Shown: positions 37,101 through 45,781 of the stretch, piece by piece
Numbering within the stretch: the first letter of the stretch is position 1
How the letters are laid out: the number at the start of each line of letters is the position of its first letter
Assembly (NCBI GenBank): GCA_947503525.1
Contig: CANNEA010000004.1
Location: 372,001 to 436,000, forward strand
From: an uncultured Carboxylicivirga sp.
GTDB taxonomy: Bacteria; Bacteroidota; Bacteroidia; Bacteroidales; Marinilabiliaceae
Reading direction: 5' to 3'
DNA: 64,000 bases
Program-made: the position numbers and the translations under genes
Notes under the pieces: generated by a model
What the model was told of the DNA's origin: nothing
Database searches by the model: none
What the model saw: only the letters and a program-made list of their open reading frames with translations

Positions 37101-38786
37101 TCAGATTTGGAGTTTGCGATGGATATTCAGTTTATTCGTGATTTACCTATCGTATCGTCAACAGCTGGTGCCAGCACAATGAGTATGGTTAATGCACCAG
37201 CTTTGGAAACACTCGATATTGAAAATTCAGTTCAACTAAAGAAAACAAACAGTACTGCTGAAGATTTCAACCGTACATTAAGTCACACAACGGCTGATCA
37301 GCCTGAAAAAGCTCTCGGTTATGGTGGTGGAATGATCTTCCATTCAGCAACTCGATTTACGGCTCCGGGAGACGGGTTTAACTTAACTCACGTTCAAACC
37401 TGGTACACACCAGGAGAATGGTTGGAATCAAAAATTATAGTTAAAATTCTGACAGGGGGATCCATGATTCAGGAGTGCCAGGAAGTCTACAGACAGGAAT
37501 TCACACATACGATTGAATCAGCTGATCCACATGGTTCCTACATCACAGTTCAATTGGATGAAGCACAATTATTCTTCCCTGACGAACAATTCTATGTGGT
37601 ATTCCAATTCCCGGTTGGAGCAGCTTACCCGCAAGGTGTTGCTCATGTTGATGAACCGATAGAAAATCGCTTCATGTTTGGTGAAGGTGAAAACTGGTTT
37701 GATATTTCAACCAATGGTTTCCCTGAGTATGGCTGGATGATGAAAGCTTGTGAGGCTGAATTTAAGGTGGCTGTATGGGCTGAGATTAAATCGGAATTAA
37801 ATGGATCAATTGCTGCTGGTGAAGAATTAGCTATTGACATGCGCTTTGATGCCGCCTATGCCGATTACGGATTAAACAGGGCTGAAATAAGCATTTCATC
37901 CAACGATCCACTGAGTCCTAAGGTATTAATCCCTGTTGAATTAAATAAGAATATGGGGCCTCTATTTAATCTGGGCACTGAAACTTATGTATCCGTGAAT
38001 GAAGGAGAAACACTTTATCTGGACATAATTGCAGAAGACCTGGAAGGCGACAGCTTTACCTTAAAATTGGCGAAAGCCTATGACAAAGTAATGGCCTCAT
38101 TCGATGATAAAACATTGAAGTTTTCTTTTAATACCGATTTTGAAATGGCCGGAATTTACAGCTATGATATTATTGGTGAAGATGAACATGGCAATCAATC
38201 TTCCTTTGTACTTAATGTAGATGTGGTCAATGTCAATCAAGCGCCAATGGTATCCTCATCAATTGAAGACTTAAGAATTACCTTGCCGAACGATAGTGTG
38301 GCACATGTAGATCTTTTAAATGTATTCGTTGATCCGGATGAACAAACACTGACTTATCAAATTACAGCCGAATGGCCGGAAGGATTTGAAGTATTCCAAT
38401 CTAATGATAAAGTCATATTTAGTGCCTCTACCATTGGTACTGTTCCAGTTAACATTAAGGCCATTGATCCTGACGGTGCGGAAGCCGAAACATCTTTTGA
38501 GTTAGTTGCAGTTATGCGAACAGGCATTGATGACAACTCTTTTGATCATGAAGTTAAGGTTTACCCAATTCCCGTTGAAGATGAATTAACAATAATCTGG
38601 GAAGAGCGATCAAATGACATTGTTCAAATTAGCATTGTTGATGTGAGGGGAACAACGATCATTATGGAAGAAAAATCAGCAGGCATCAACCGAGTGATTA
38701 ATATGAGTGGCTTAGATGCCGGTGTGTATTTTGTAAATATTACATCAGGAGAAGATACCGTTGTTAAGAAAGTGATAAAGAAATAG
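31119..38786 (+). CDS. Giant S8 (subtilisin-like) peptidase with T9SS sorting domain
   Basis: A 2555-residue secreted protein. Order: signal peptide ending GVYAQ; a prodomain (about 25-150); the S8 domain with all catalytic elements, Asp in SIHDQGVDWDHEDL (about residue 209), His in DYHGTHVAGTVGA (about 265), the oxyanion Asn in FASGNN, and Ser in DGTSMACPHVSG (about 453); a fibronectin type III domain; a very long beta region with repeated 'choice-of-anchor'/ASH-like modules (for example VDFGSVLYGEQKIIEVTLSN and VEFGEVQAYGKEFIQEFEIS) and lectin-like FDFPFFG/MPFTFNYYGND segments; a cadherin-like module; and a type A T9SS sorting domain (VYPIPVEDELTI ending KKVIKK). It cleaves proteins outside the cell, perhaps surface-attached. 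The SusCD locus follows. Confidence 0.9.
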   Translation: MNSNLRRIRYTVILLILLISKLGVYAQKAEPLSVDGVIRVKIKPELSEQMMELKSTNGSAVEIGMYPLDVLARTYNTTQIKRVFRYDPKFEHKLIKHGLHLWYEITYTNSAKVSSVASEYGNLESIEIAEPIYKPTLFTGQPVYLTNEEVAEILNTGRGEEQPFNDPYLPMQWHYNNTGQTGGYVGADINLFEAWKVSTGASNVIVSIHDQGVDWDHEDLIANMWINEAELNGEDMVDDDGNGFKDDIYGFNFAENRGTISPDYHGTHVAGTVGAMNNNGIGVAGVAGGTESTPGVKMMSCQIFGGVSTGNTPESFIYAANNGAVISQNSWGYSTPGYYNQAVLDAIDYFIEEAGDYPGSPMKGGIVIFASGNNASEEDHWPGTYEKVINVSSLDAKRGKASYSNYHASVDLSAPGGEARDDANLPDGQEDAGYSNGVLSTFNSNAYGYLDGTSMACPHVSGIAALVLSKYGGDGFTPEKLRTHLLTATVNIDTVPENEPYIGKLGKGASDAALALIEDTKVGPLKTEDLSVSGVTQEFAKLQWTVPADEDDGIATSYEILYAEQAITDASIEYAKIRTLDNTKKIGEKIEFDVLELKALTTYYFRIRSLDRWGNHSQLSNEVMATTNSGPDAWIDKSDFSMHTEYIGWTQEDGNIYDTTYYMPVDINTVNSVEGSNSFSLHNDGEGLLRWSVLQRHIESIDANSTSTPNYLVNTPDINYLNANVEVRNAPVYGEMKPLAQEEDNKYKSYITPWGAQYYYIGETDTSLSNSSATRFFIDEEDGFNLTNIDFFINYESTAEKPVILEVYSGWDINEAKLSYSEELTETSVNWNSMNLKEQIYFDHGEYFWLVIHIPAGPLYPLGASTENEKDDSQHAYISLNMGKTWALFEDLYYDNNIVWAVNAYSLYKTPGDYLMISPASGELANGEQSDITVGANASTMINGTYKANVVIETNETNEPQLRAQTWLEIEGQQPIIVGQPIVDFGSVLYGEQKIIEVTLSNEGYGKFYRPAFTFSNTDEVFSLVGTSSTINPRSEITFQFLYNPQEIGNASSKVTLSNSKGQQYEFNLIGVCAEPPVLEIEPAVVNFDDVTIGDELSGSFSIKNTGKYPLSFYMPTFSSGESVGEVSGDFCKYGYSYSDNGGGNYTSPVFDWIDISESGTQITDYSNEFHYFHYPVEMGFDFPFFGKLENQVYVTNYGLVSFDTNSSFSSSPIYFKRTASHDRFISALGKWHDLSFAGKIYYQDFGDKLIVQYSDVTYGYYDKTVWQWKEPGIEYQIVLHANGNINFYYNDFGGVPETDITMWTFFGIEDKTTDDGLLISQQYSENLRIGNEMAIEITNPGLGLITELSTAEGVVQAGETLNIDFKASTDILNVENHVENLPILTNDPFNNPGILSLNINVTGGGESELTISNDNFDYGQVFQGDVKENLLWVVNEGRATDTIQSVELTNGHFTIEGDLEAILSPKRKTKYTIGLNTDALGIYNDVMTVTSKNGEVFTINLNAEVIEAPQISTDVSSITQTLADDKQASHTITISNNGGNNLEVAPIGNEWLTVSKASTLANEVPEFTYILTRSEDEGGPTFTWEEIYGNGTYAGLLDSWGNQAKPWSEAIDMPFTFNYYGNDYDQFYIGANGVMSFSYSDVGEGFGANGMFPTPLEPNNVIAPMWGFIYPTWYEEGAGAYYHANNERVIIEWYKYIDGFYMAYPISFQVILYPDGNIKYQYNMADIPGEALTNFSGIGLENEDGTEGMTVGWGQYGIVSDKTALLFSPTEKLIIEPGQSEQIEVMLSSSNIYAGEHNFDFVLYNNTPDAGEYSIPVSLTVTGEAQPEYPTEVEFGEVQAYGKEFIQEFEISNNGNKPMEITDFITTNISATVLEAWVPSAFGIGGDTQVMWVNVKQLPEFDATIGGYRKIYVLPNESLKLRAKITPTTDEAINDNLGIETDIQNIGDINIAITAQPVLPPVIEIEDKKIEVFAPTHEYTENFSFNICNLNGDSDLEFAMDIQFIRDLPIVSSTAGASTMSMVNAPALETLDIENSVQLKKTNSTAEDFNRTLSHTTADQPEKALGYGGGMIFHSATRFTAPGDGFNLTHVQTWYTPGEWLESKIIVKILTGGSMIQECQEVYRQEFTHTIESADPHGSYITVQLDEAQLFFPDEQFYVVFQFPVGAAYPQGVAHVDEPIENRFMFGEGENWFDISTNGFPEYGWMMKACEAEFKVAVWAEIKSELNGSIAAGEELAIDMRFDAAYADYGLNRAEISISSNDPLSPKVLIPVELNKNMGPLFNLGTETYVSVNEGETLYLDIIAEDLEGDSFTLKLAKAYDKVMASFDDKTLKFSFNTDFEMAGIYSYDIIGEDEHGNQSSFVLNVDVVNVNQAPMVSSSIEDLRITLPNDSVAHVDLLNVFVDPDEQTLTYQITAEWPEGFEVFQSNDKVIFSASTIGTVPVNIKAIDPDGAEAETSFELVAVMRTGIDDNSFDHEVKVYPIPVEDELTIIWEERSNDIVQISIVDVRGTTIIMEEKSAGINRVINMSGLDAGVYFVNITSGEDTVVKKVIKK

Positions 38787-38807
38787 TAACGGAAACAGCC
38801 GAATTGT

Positions 38808-38829
38808 GGAGGAAGTTAAAACTTCCTCC
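38808..38829 (+). terminator. Hairpin after the giant peptidase gene
   Basis: GGAGGAAGTT (38808-38817) and AACTTCCTCC (38820-38829) are perfect inverted copies with a tight loop, 21 bp after the stop; the following ATTTCATT is only partly U-rich. It may terminate weakly, allowing read-through into the lipoprotein gene. Confidence 0.6.
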
Positions 38830-38856
38830 CATTTCATTGACTTAAAAAATAATAGT

Positions 38857-39291
38857 ATGAAAACAAAATATAAACAACTCATTTACTCATTATCCATTAT
38901 CGGTTTAGTTTTACTGTCGGCTTGTGAAAAAGATGAGGAAGTAAAGGATATTATTAAGCCCAACTGCAGCATTGTAAAGCCTACAGATGATGCATTATTT
39001 TTCAGGGGAAGTTCCATAATATTTGAAGGTTATTTTACCGACGACATTGAGTTAGGATCTTGCGAATTATTTCTTACCACTTTAAAAGCAACCAAAGGTT
39101 GGGATGATCCTTGGACACCGCTTGTAGATCGAATTGAACTAAGTGGTACAAAAGCTGATATTTCAGCTTATCAAGTATTTAAAGACATAATTCCACAAGA
39201 CATTATGTCGGGTGACTATATCCTTAATATTAAAGTAAGCGACAAGGCCGGAAACTTCAGCATGTATACGGTTAATATATACATAGACTAA
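38857..39291 (+). CDS. DUF4625-like lipoprotein
   Basis: A 144-residue lipoprotein; the ATG at 38857 is chosen because the lipobox (VLLSAC) follows directly and the longer frame would start inside the terminator hairpin. After the Cys there is one Ig-like beta-sandwich domain: PNCSIVKPTDDALFFRGSS, IIFEGYFTDDIELGSCELF, and the closing SGDYILNIKVSDKAGNFSMY, the pattern of DUF4625. These proteins are surface lipoproteins of unknown function often found near SusCD or peptidase genes. It may hold ligands or bridge to the secreted peptidase upstream. Confidence 0.7.
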   Translation: MKTKYKQLIYSLSIIGLVLLSACEKDEEVKDIIKPNCSIVKPTDDALFFRGSSIIFEGYFTDDIELGSCELFLTTLKATKGWDDPWTPLVDRIELSGTKADISAYQVFKDIIPQDIMSGDYILNIKVSDKAGNFSMYTVNIYID

Positions 39292-39312
39292 GTACATGTT
39301 GAATTAAACATT

Positions 39313-39344
39313 GAATATGGCAGGCTAATGAGCCTGCTGTATTC
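39313..39344 (+). terminator. Hairpin terminator before the SusC gene
   Basis: GAATATGGCAGGCT (39313-39326) pairs with AGCCTGCTGTATTC (39331-39344) with two G-T pairs and a 4-base loop. The U-run is weak. It separates the DUF4625 gene from the SusC transcript. Confidence 0.6.
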
Positions 39345-39459
39345 AATAATACTTAAATCAAATCTTTTTATCCCCCTCACATAGATAGTAAATATGGGTT
39401 AAGTGCATTACGCTCTTAGGTTAGCTATGCCATAATCCTTTATTAAGAATCAAAATATT

Positions 39460-42400
39460 ATGAAAAAAATAACACATTTACTGTTATTCTTTTTATGCTG
39501 CTCCATTGGACTTATTCATGCCCAAACCAAGCAGATAAAAGGGATTGTTACAGCTAGAGAAGATGGACTAAGCATTCCAGGTGTTTCTGTAATTGTAAAA
39601 GGAACAACCATAGGAACAATAACACAAATTAACGGAGCATATACACTTGGTGTTCCAGCCGATGCCAATACACTTGTATTCTCTTTTGTGGGTATGGAAA
39701 CACAGGAGATTGATATGGATGGTAGAACAGAAATTAATGTTGTACTCGAAACCGAATCCATTGGAATGGATGAAGTAGTTGTAACCGCTTATGGTAGTAA
39801 AGGTAAAGTAGGACTAAGGGGAGCCATTAGTACTGTATCGGCTGAAGAGTTGGAACAGGTTCCGGTAGCAACCTTTGATCAAATGCTACAAGGGAAAGCT
39901 GCTGGATTGCATATTACAACGGGTTCAGGACAACCAGGATCGGGCAATACAAAAGTTCGGATTCGTGGTAATGGTTCCATCATGGCATCGAATGATCCTT
40001 TGTATGTAGTTGATGGAGTTCCTATAGAACCAGGCGTATTTGCCTCATTAAATGCCAATGACTTTGAAAATGTGGCAGTTCTTAAAGATGCCTCTTCAAC
40101 CGCCATTTATGGATCACGTGCCAGTAACGGTGTTGTATTAATTACAACCAAACGAGGTAAGAAAGGGGATACAAAAGTTAATTATCGCCATCAATCAGGT
40201 TTGTCCTTCAAGACACGTGAAAAGTTTGATATGATGAATACAGCTGAGAAGCTGTGGTTTGAAGAGATCGCGCAGAAAGGGCCAGGATGGGAATTCAGCC
40301 CATTGAATCCTTTATATTCAACACTAAGTCCTGACGCCAGATCAGCTCAAGATGCAGAACTAGCTCGTTTAAGAGGCATTGACACCAACTGGCAGGATCA
40401 TATCTTCCGAACCGGAAAAACCATGAGTAACGAGATTAACATGTCTGGTGGTAACGAAAAAACACGTTTCTATCTGTCGTATCAAAATTATTATCAGGAA
40501 GGCCTATCCGATCGTTCTGATATAAATAGAAACACCGGGCGTCTAAATCTTGACCATCAAGTATCAGATAAAATTAAACTTGGTGTGATCACATCTATTG
40601 GTCAATCAAAAATAAACGCCATTGAAAGTGAGGGAGGCATTGCACTTAACAATCCCTTTGCTGCAGTTTATCTGGCTAACCCATGGGAAAATCCTTATGA
40701 TGAAAACGGGAATCTTAATCCCGGATCCTATAAATACAATAACCCTTATTTAAGTGAAGAAGAGAATAAGCGTTACGCAGCCTATAATAATACAGGGGCT
40801 AACGTTTTGGACCTTATGTCTAACTCAACCCGCAAAAAGGAAGAAACAAAATTTGTTGGAGCATTTAACATTTCATGGGATATCCTTCCTTATCTGACAG
40901 CAAAAAGTCAATATGGCATTGACTATCGACATAGTCTCTATGAGCGATGGGTGAGCCCTGATGCCTGGGCTTCAATATCTGCAGGTGAAGGTGATGCACA
41001 TCGTGATGGTTCTATCTCTGAAGATTTTGAACGCAGGATAGAGAGTACATTTGCCAATACACTTGATTTCAAAAAAATGTTTGGTGATCGTCATTTACTA
41101 AGCGCTGTACTAGGAAGTGAATACGTAAAACGTGATTATTTTGGTTTTGGGTATACAGGATATGGATTAGAACCAAAATTACCCGAAACACCAGCCGCTA
41201 TAACACCGGGTACTGATACCAATGATTATATCGCCAGTGTAAATGGATATAAGGCAGAACGAGCTATGTTCTCATTGTTTTCCTTATTTAATTATACATA
41301 TAATGAGCGCTATACTTTAAGTGCCAGCTTGCGTCGTGATGGTTCATCAGCTTTTGGAGAGAATAATAAGTACGGTATTTTTTATTCCTTAGGATTAACC
41401 TATGACATTACTCGAGAAGAATTTATGGCTTCTCTTGAATGGCTCAACAATCTTAAATTTCGAATTAGTTATGGTACCAATGGTAATCAGGCCGGATTGG
41501 GTCATTATGAGCATTTAACCCTTTGGCAGAACTCCAGTTATGCTACTCAACCAGGCTATAGTTTAGCTCAAACAGGTGATCCTAATATTAAATGGGAAGT
41601 AGCCAACAAGTTTAATGTAGGTTTTGATTTCAATGTTTTAGCAAATCGTTTAAATGGTACAATTGATTTCTATAATGATATCACTTCTGACCTGTTTATT
41701 TCTCAAACTTTCTCAGCCTGGGATGGTGTTATTGGAAATTCTAAAACAACCAATGCAGGTAAAGTACTTAACCGTGGAATTGAACTAATGCTTAACTACG
41801 ACCTTATTCGAATGAATGACTTAAGATGGTCTATAGGCACTACCTTATCGTACAACAAGAATGAGATCCTCGACCTTGGTCAGGTTAATGAATTTGAATT
41901 AGGAACATCAATTGTACGAGAGGGACTTCCCATCGGCACTCACTACCTGGTGAGATGGGCTGGTGTGAATCCTGCCACAGGTGATGCCATGTATTACACG
42001 GCTAACGGCGCCATTACCAATAAGTATAGTGCTGATGACAATGTAGCTGATTTTGGAACATCAGAACCTCCTTTCTATGGAGGATTTAATACTTCATTAA
42101 GTTATAAAGGCTTTGAATTAAATGCTGATTTTGCTTTTGCAAATGGTTTTTCACGATTCAACAACCAGCGATTTTTTCAGGAAAATCCAAACTTTGCACA
42201 GTTTAATCAGTCTACTGCAATGCTTGATGTATGGCGCCAACCAGGCGACTTGACTGAAATTCCAGGAGTTCACTCACAACGTGAATTTTCATCTAAAGAT
42301 ATTGAAGATGCATCTTACCTGCGTTTTAGAAACCTTACTCTGGCTTACAATTTCTCAAAGCCCATACTGAACAGACTCAAAGTTATTAAAGGTTTGCGTC

Positions 42401-42534
42401 TATATGCTCAGGGACAGAACTTATTTACTTGGACTAAATGGACTGGCTTTGATCCGGAAGACAGTAATAACATTGCGCAATATGAATATCCAACACCACG
42501 TACAGTGTCTATTGGATTGGATGTTAACTTCTAA
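39460..42534 (+). CDS. SusC/RagA-type TonB-dependent outer-membrane transporter
   Basis: A 1024-residue protein with a signal peptide ending LIHAQ, a carboxypeptidase-regulatory-like domain (about 24-110: IKGIVTAREDGLSIPGVSV), the TonB-box region and plug (VTAYGSKGKVGLRGAISTVS, NDPLYVVDGVPI, ASSTAIYGSRASNGVVLITT) and a 22-strand barrel ending VSIGLDVNF. It imports oligomers through the outer membrane with the SusD-like partner immediately downstream (12 bp). No glycoside hydrolase or polysaccharide lyase lies in this locus; the neighbours are a secreted peptidase and lipoproteins, so a peptide substrate is at least as likely as a glycan. Confidence 0.95.
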   Translation: MKKITHLLLFFLCCSIGLIHAQTKQIKGIVTAREDGLSIPGVSVIVKGTTIGTITQINGAYTLGVPADANTLVFSFVGMETQEIDMDGRTEINVVLETESIGMDEVVVTAYGSKGKVGLRGAISTVSAEELEQVPVATFDQMLQGKAAGLHITTGSGQPGSGNTKVRIRGNGSIMASNDPLYVVDGVPIEPGVFASLNANDFENVAVLKDASSTAIYGSRASNGVVLITTKRGKKGDTKVNYRHQSGLSFKTREKFDMMNTAEKLWFEEIAQKGPGWEFSPLNPLYSTLSPDARSAQDAELARLRGIDTNWQDHIFRTGKTMSNEINMSGGNEKTRFYLSYQNYYQEGLSDRSDINRNTGRLNLDHQVSDKIKLGVITSIGQSKINAIESEGGIALNNPFAAVYLANPWENPYDENGNLNPGSYKYNNPYLSEEENKRYAAYNNTGANVLDLMSNSTRKKEETKFVGAFNISWDILPYLTAKSQYGIDYRHSLYERWVSPDAWASISAGEGDAHRDGSISEDFERRIESTFANTLDFKKMFGDRHLLSAVLGSEYVKRDYFGFGYTGYGLEPKLPETPAAITPGTDTNDYIASVNGYKAERAMFSLFSLFNYTYNERYTLSASLRRDGSSAFGENNKYGIFYSLGLTYDITREEFMASLEWLNNLKFRISYGTNGNQAGLGHYEHLTLWQNSSYATQPGYSLAQTGDPNIKWEVANKFNVGFDFNVLANRLNGTIDFYNDITSDLFISQTFSAWDGVIGNSKTTNAGKVLNRGIELMLNYDLIRMNDLRWSIGTTLSYNKNEILDLGQVNEFELGTSIVREGLPIGTHYLVRWAGVNPATGDAMYYTANGAITNKYSADDNVADFGTSEPPFYGGFNTSLSYKGFELNADFAFANGFSRFNNQRFFQENPNFAQFNQSTAMLDVWRQPGDLTEIPGVHSQREFSSKDIEDASYLRFRNLTLAYNFSKPILNRLKVIKGLRLYAQGQNLFTWTKWTGFDPEDSNNIAQYEYPTPRTVSIGLDVNF

Positions 42535-42546
42535 CTATCGTATAAA

Positions 42547-43923
42547 ATGAAACAACTTAAAATAAATATACTTAGCAGCATTATAGCTACTGCTTTATTA
42601 TCCGGTGCTTGCTCGCTGGATCTGGAGCCAATTGATGAAATTAGCGACAACAAAGCCTTTGAGACTGTTGAAGATTTGGAAAAAGGCATGACAGGTGTGA
42701 TGACAGAATTTGGCAGTCATAATATTGTTGGCATGAGTGATTGGGCCAGCGACGACCTGCGATACTCATTAGCCAATACCGGACAGGGTGTTCAGGTTCA
42801 TAACTGGACCTATAACTCGTCAACAGGCGATTTGGCAGGAACCTGGAATGAACAGGCCACACTCGTTGACAGGGCCAATAGAATAATGGCTATTGCTGCA
42901 CGTTTTGATCAGGAAGATAAAACAGTACAGCGAGTTATAGCCGAAACAAAAGTCACTCGCGCCTACGGTCATTTCAACATTGTACGCATGTATTGCAAAA
43001 ACTATAGTGCCAATGATCCACTTGGGATTCCTTATAAATTCGAATCAGGCATCAGTTCTCCGTCTCGCTTGACACAAGGTGAGGTTTATCAGAACATTAT
43101 AGCAGATATTAACGCGGCTATTCCAGAATTATCAATTATGCGCGAGGGTAATTATTGGATAACTCAATCAACAGCATATGCACTAAAAGCAAGAGTAGCT
43201 CAATATATGCAAGATTGGGATATGGCGATTACTGCAGCAAATGAAGCCATTGATCTGGGAGGCTATCGCTTGGCAACACGCGATGAATATAGGGATGTAT
43301 GGGACGATGCCATAGCCAATAATGTGGAAGTCATTTTCCGTTTACGTCGCGAAAACTCGGGAATAGGAAATTACTACACAAGAGCCACGAACGGCGATAT
43401 ATTCTTTCATCCTTCCTATGATTTAATGAATCAGTATACTTATGATGATATCAGAGGACTTACATTTTTTGGATTGGATGAAAAAGGTCAGGATGTAGTT
43501 ACTAAGCATGATGGACGTCCCAATGACAAAACGAATGTTAATGATGTGAAGGTTTTCAGGGTATCTGAATTGGTGTTGATTAAAGCAGAAGCATATGCTC
43601 AAAAGGCACAATTAGACAAGGTAGCAGATGAGTTGAATTACTTACGCAATCATCGTTTGGTATCACCTGATGCACTTGAGTTTACAAATCAACAAGAAGC
43701 AATTCAGGCGGTGAGAGATGAAAGGAGACGTGAATTAGCTTACGAAGGGCATCGTTTTTATGATCTTAAAAGGTGGGCTTTGGGTATTGAACGTTTAACT
43801 GAAGATTCGGAAACAACATCGCGAACTTTGGAAGCTGGTGATTATCGTTTTGTTTTTCCAGTTCCTCAGAGCGAAATCTTTGCCAATAAAAACATGGTTC
43901 AGAACGATGGCTACAGCAACTAA
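42547..43923 (+). CDS. SusD/RagB-type nutrient-binding lipoprotein
   Basis: A 458-residue lipoprotein (lipobox LLSGAC, Cys22) with the SusD fold: N-terminal LDLEPIDEISDNKAFETVED, TPR-like helices with EQATLVDRANRIMAIAARFD and ETKVTRAYGHFNIVRMY, ALKARVAQYMQDWDMAITAANE, and the closing RRRELAYEGHRFYDLKRWA. It caps the SusC transporter and binds the incoming ligand at the surface. Its length and motif order are normal. Confidence 0.95.
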   Translation: MKQLKINILSSIIATALLSGACSLDLEPIDEISDNKAFETVEDLEKGMTGVMTEFGSHNIVGMSDWASDDLRYSLANTGQGVQVHNWTYNSSTGDLAGTWNEQATLVDRANRIMAIAARFDQEDKTVQRVIAETKVTRAYGHFNIVRMYCKNYSANDPLGIPYKFESGISSPSRLTQGEVYQNIIADINAAIPELSIMREGNYWITQSTAYALKARVAQYMQDWDMAITAANEAIDLGGYRLATRDEYRDVWDDAIANNVEVIFRLRRENSGIGNYYTRATNGDIFFHPSYDLMNQYTYDDIRGLTFFGLDEKGQDVVTKHDGRPNDKTNVNDVKVFRVSELVLIKAEAYAQKAQLDKVADELNYLRNHRLVSPDALEFTNQQEAIQAVRDERRRELAYEGHRFYDLKRWALGIERLTEDSETTSRTLEAGDYRFVFPVPQSEIFANKNMVQNDGYSN

Positions 43924-43981
43924 AATGCTTTGTTGTGACTCTACCTTTTGTCACTACGTTCATTAAATTAAAATAAATACA

Positions 43982-44878
43982 ATGAAACTAAAAAAGATAA
44001 TACTACACATTACATACCTGATTTTGATTAGCTCTTTGTTTTCTTGTGGTGAGCAGGATGAGCAACTGTTTAATGATAAAGATGCATTTTTTGCCTTTGA
44101 AAACAGCGCCATTGCCAGCAGTGAGAATTCGGAAGATATAATCAGTATTCCATTATACCTTGCAAAAAGTCAAGCTCTTGGTGATGTTCGTTTTGGAGTT
44201 GTAACTGAAGGATATGATAATCCCGCGATTGAAGGTGTTGATTATAACTTTATCACAACTGAATACACCGTTTCGTTTAATGGTATGTATCATGCAAGCA
44301 TTGATATTGAACTCATTAATAATAATGAAATAGATGGAGACAAACGCTTTAAACTGGTTTTAGATTCTAACACCATTGGTGCTTCACACGGCATGGCCAA
44401 TGGAGATAACTCTGAATTTGAAATCACCATTATTGATGATGAACATCCCCTTGCTCCAATCTTAGGTTCCTATACCTTACATTGGGATTCACCTTGGAAT
44501 GGCAATGATTTGGAAGAGGAAAATCAAATCTTTTCGGTTGAAGGAAGCTCCACGGAAGTAGATATAGTACTTGGTTATTATCGCGATCATGGCGATTTTG
44601 CACAATGCACAAAAGTGCGAGGAGTTGTTGATATGGATGCTTTAACATTGAGCATTGCAGTTGATCAGGAAACCTATAACGATGGAACACATGCGTTAAC
44701 ACTTTATGGCGATGATGAAGAACCTGGTGGCGTGATTACAGAAGGATCGATAATTGCTGATATAGATATTGACAAAGGTGAAATAATTTTCAGGACACCT
44801 TTTGCCATTGCCTTTACTGCCGGACCAAATGAAGGTTATTACGAAGATTTATACCTGAATCCTGTTTTAAGAAAGTAG
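43982..44878 (+). CDS. Surface lipoprotein in the SusE position, Calx-beta-like
   Basis: A 298-residue lipoprotein (SSLFSC, Cys22). Residues 30-150 resemble a Calx-beta/DUF4843-type sandwich (ISIPLYLAKSQALGDVRFG, AIEGVDYNFITTEYTVSF, EIDGDKRFKLVLDSNT, FEITIIDDEHP); the last 140 residues form a second beta domain opening ILGSYTLHWDSPWNG. It sits third in the SusCD operon, where accessory ligand-binding lipoproteins occur. It probably helps capture the substrate at the cell surface. A terminator follows, so it ends the operon. Confidence 0.75.
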   Translation: MKLKKIILHITYLILISSLFSCGEQDEQLFNDKDAFFAFENSAIASSENSEDIISIPLYLAKSQALGDVRFGVVTEGYDNPAIEGVDYNFITTEYTVSFNGMYHASIDIELINNNEIDGDKRFKLVLDSNTIGASHGMANGDNSEFEITIIDDEHPLAPILGSYTLHWDSPWNGNDLEEENQIFSVEGSSTEVDIVLGYYRDHGDFAQCTKVRGVVDMDALTLSIAVDQETYNDGTHALTLYGDDEEPGGVITEGSIIADIDIDKGEIIFRTPFAIAFTAGPNEGYYEDLYLNPVLRK

Positions 44879-44899
44879 TCTGAGATTGGTGTGTTTATG

Positions 44900-44936
44900 A
44901 AAGTTGAGTTACTTTAAAAGTGACTCAACTTTTTTA
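44900..44936 (+). terminator. Rho-independent terminator of the SusCD operon
   Basis: AAAGTTGAGTTACTT and AAGTGACTCAACTTT pair with one mismatch around a short loop and run into TTTTT. Confidence 0.85.
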
Positions 44937-44997
44937 TATTACAAAAGAAAGAGCACACCTTTGAAATAACTCAATTGGTATGCCCAAACTTATTGGA

Positions 44998-45362
44998 TTT
45001 TTATCCTACCCTAGTTATCTTTTTACTGATTATCTCATATGACTTAAAGTTACCGAGAGGACTTACCCGTTAGCAAGCTCCCCTCGATGGTCATGAAATA
45101 ACTTATGATTGACTCCTGTCGATAGGAAATTCTTTAAATACTTTTGCAATTACACCATTTATTTTCTCCTCGGCCTTTTTATTCTTGCCCTTGAATTCAT
45201 CCTCTGCTGTCCCAATCCAAATCACCTCATCACTTTCGGTGTCAACCAGTGCAATTTGCAATACTCCTTTTGCGGTTTCATATTGCTGCGTATCGCTATG
45301 ACTGTTGGCCATTCCATATCCGCCATAACGACCTCTGAAACCAACACCTCCTGAACGATAAT
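44998..45362. repeat. Duplicated segment, copy 2 (matches 26230-26590)
   Basis: The 3' end and downstream flank of the intact DUF4136 gene; copy 1 near 26.4 kb lacks the rest of the gene. This copy is the likely donor since it is part of a complete gene. Confidence 0.85.
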
Positions 45363-45663
45363 AGTTTGTATTAGTTGAATAGTTTCGTTGAATATCCACG
45401 TCAAATCCCCATATAATTTCGAGTTCAGCTTCATTGGCGCTAACAAGACCACGCTGACAGGTTTCATTTTCTATGGCTTTTTCAATGCGCTGGCGATTAA
45501 TTGGATTTACTAATTCCTTACCATCCTCTGTATTAATCTCTTTTAAGGCATAGGTGGTATAGGCACTAAAATTGGCATTACTGGCCTGGTCACTTGTAAC
45601 TTTCGTTGAAGAACAAGAGGCCAGTAATCCTACCGTTACTATTAAAATTGATAATTTCTTCAT
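45103..45663 (-). CDS. DUF4136 lipoprotein
   Basis: A 186-residue lipoprotein taking the ATG at 45663, which directly precedes the signal and lipobox LLASC; the frame is open 11 codons further. Family features: SNANFSAYTTYALKEINTED, NPINRQRIEKAIENE, a Gly-rich loop (GVGFRGRYGGYG), VLQIALVDTESDEVIWI and KEFPIDRSQS. It is a paralogue of the protein at 1077-1637. A truncated copy of its C-terminal third lies at 26329-26590. No GTC-N5-GG operator is present upstream, unlike the neighbouring small lipoproteins. Function unknown. Confidence 0.88.
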   Translation of the reverse strand: MKKLSILIVTVGLLASCSSTKVTSDQASNANFSAYTTYALKEINTEDGKELVNPINRQRIEKAIENETCQRGLVSANEAELEIIWGFDVDIQRNYSTNTNYYRSGGVGFRGRYGGYGMANSHSDTQQYETAKGVLQIALVDTESDEVIWIGTAEDEFKGKNKKAEEKINGVIAKVFKEFPIDRSQS

Positions 45664-45781
45664 GACTTTAATTTTTAATTTATTGATATGTTTCAATACA
45701 CAGAAACAGCTCTTCTTTGACTTTTAGTTGCTTGAAGAACCGTTTCTCTTACTCACTTTGAAGATTCAAATCTTTAGACTT

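Noticed and set aside
45664-45781. A GTC-N5-GG operator upstream of the intact DUF4136 gene
   Set aside because: Checked because its neighbours have one; no half-site pair with the right spacing was found.
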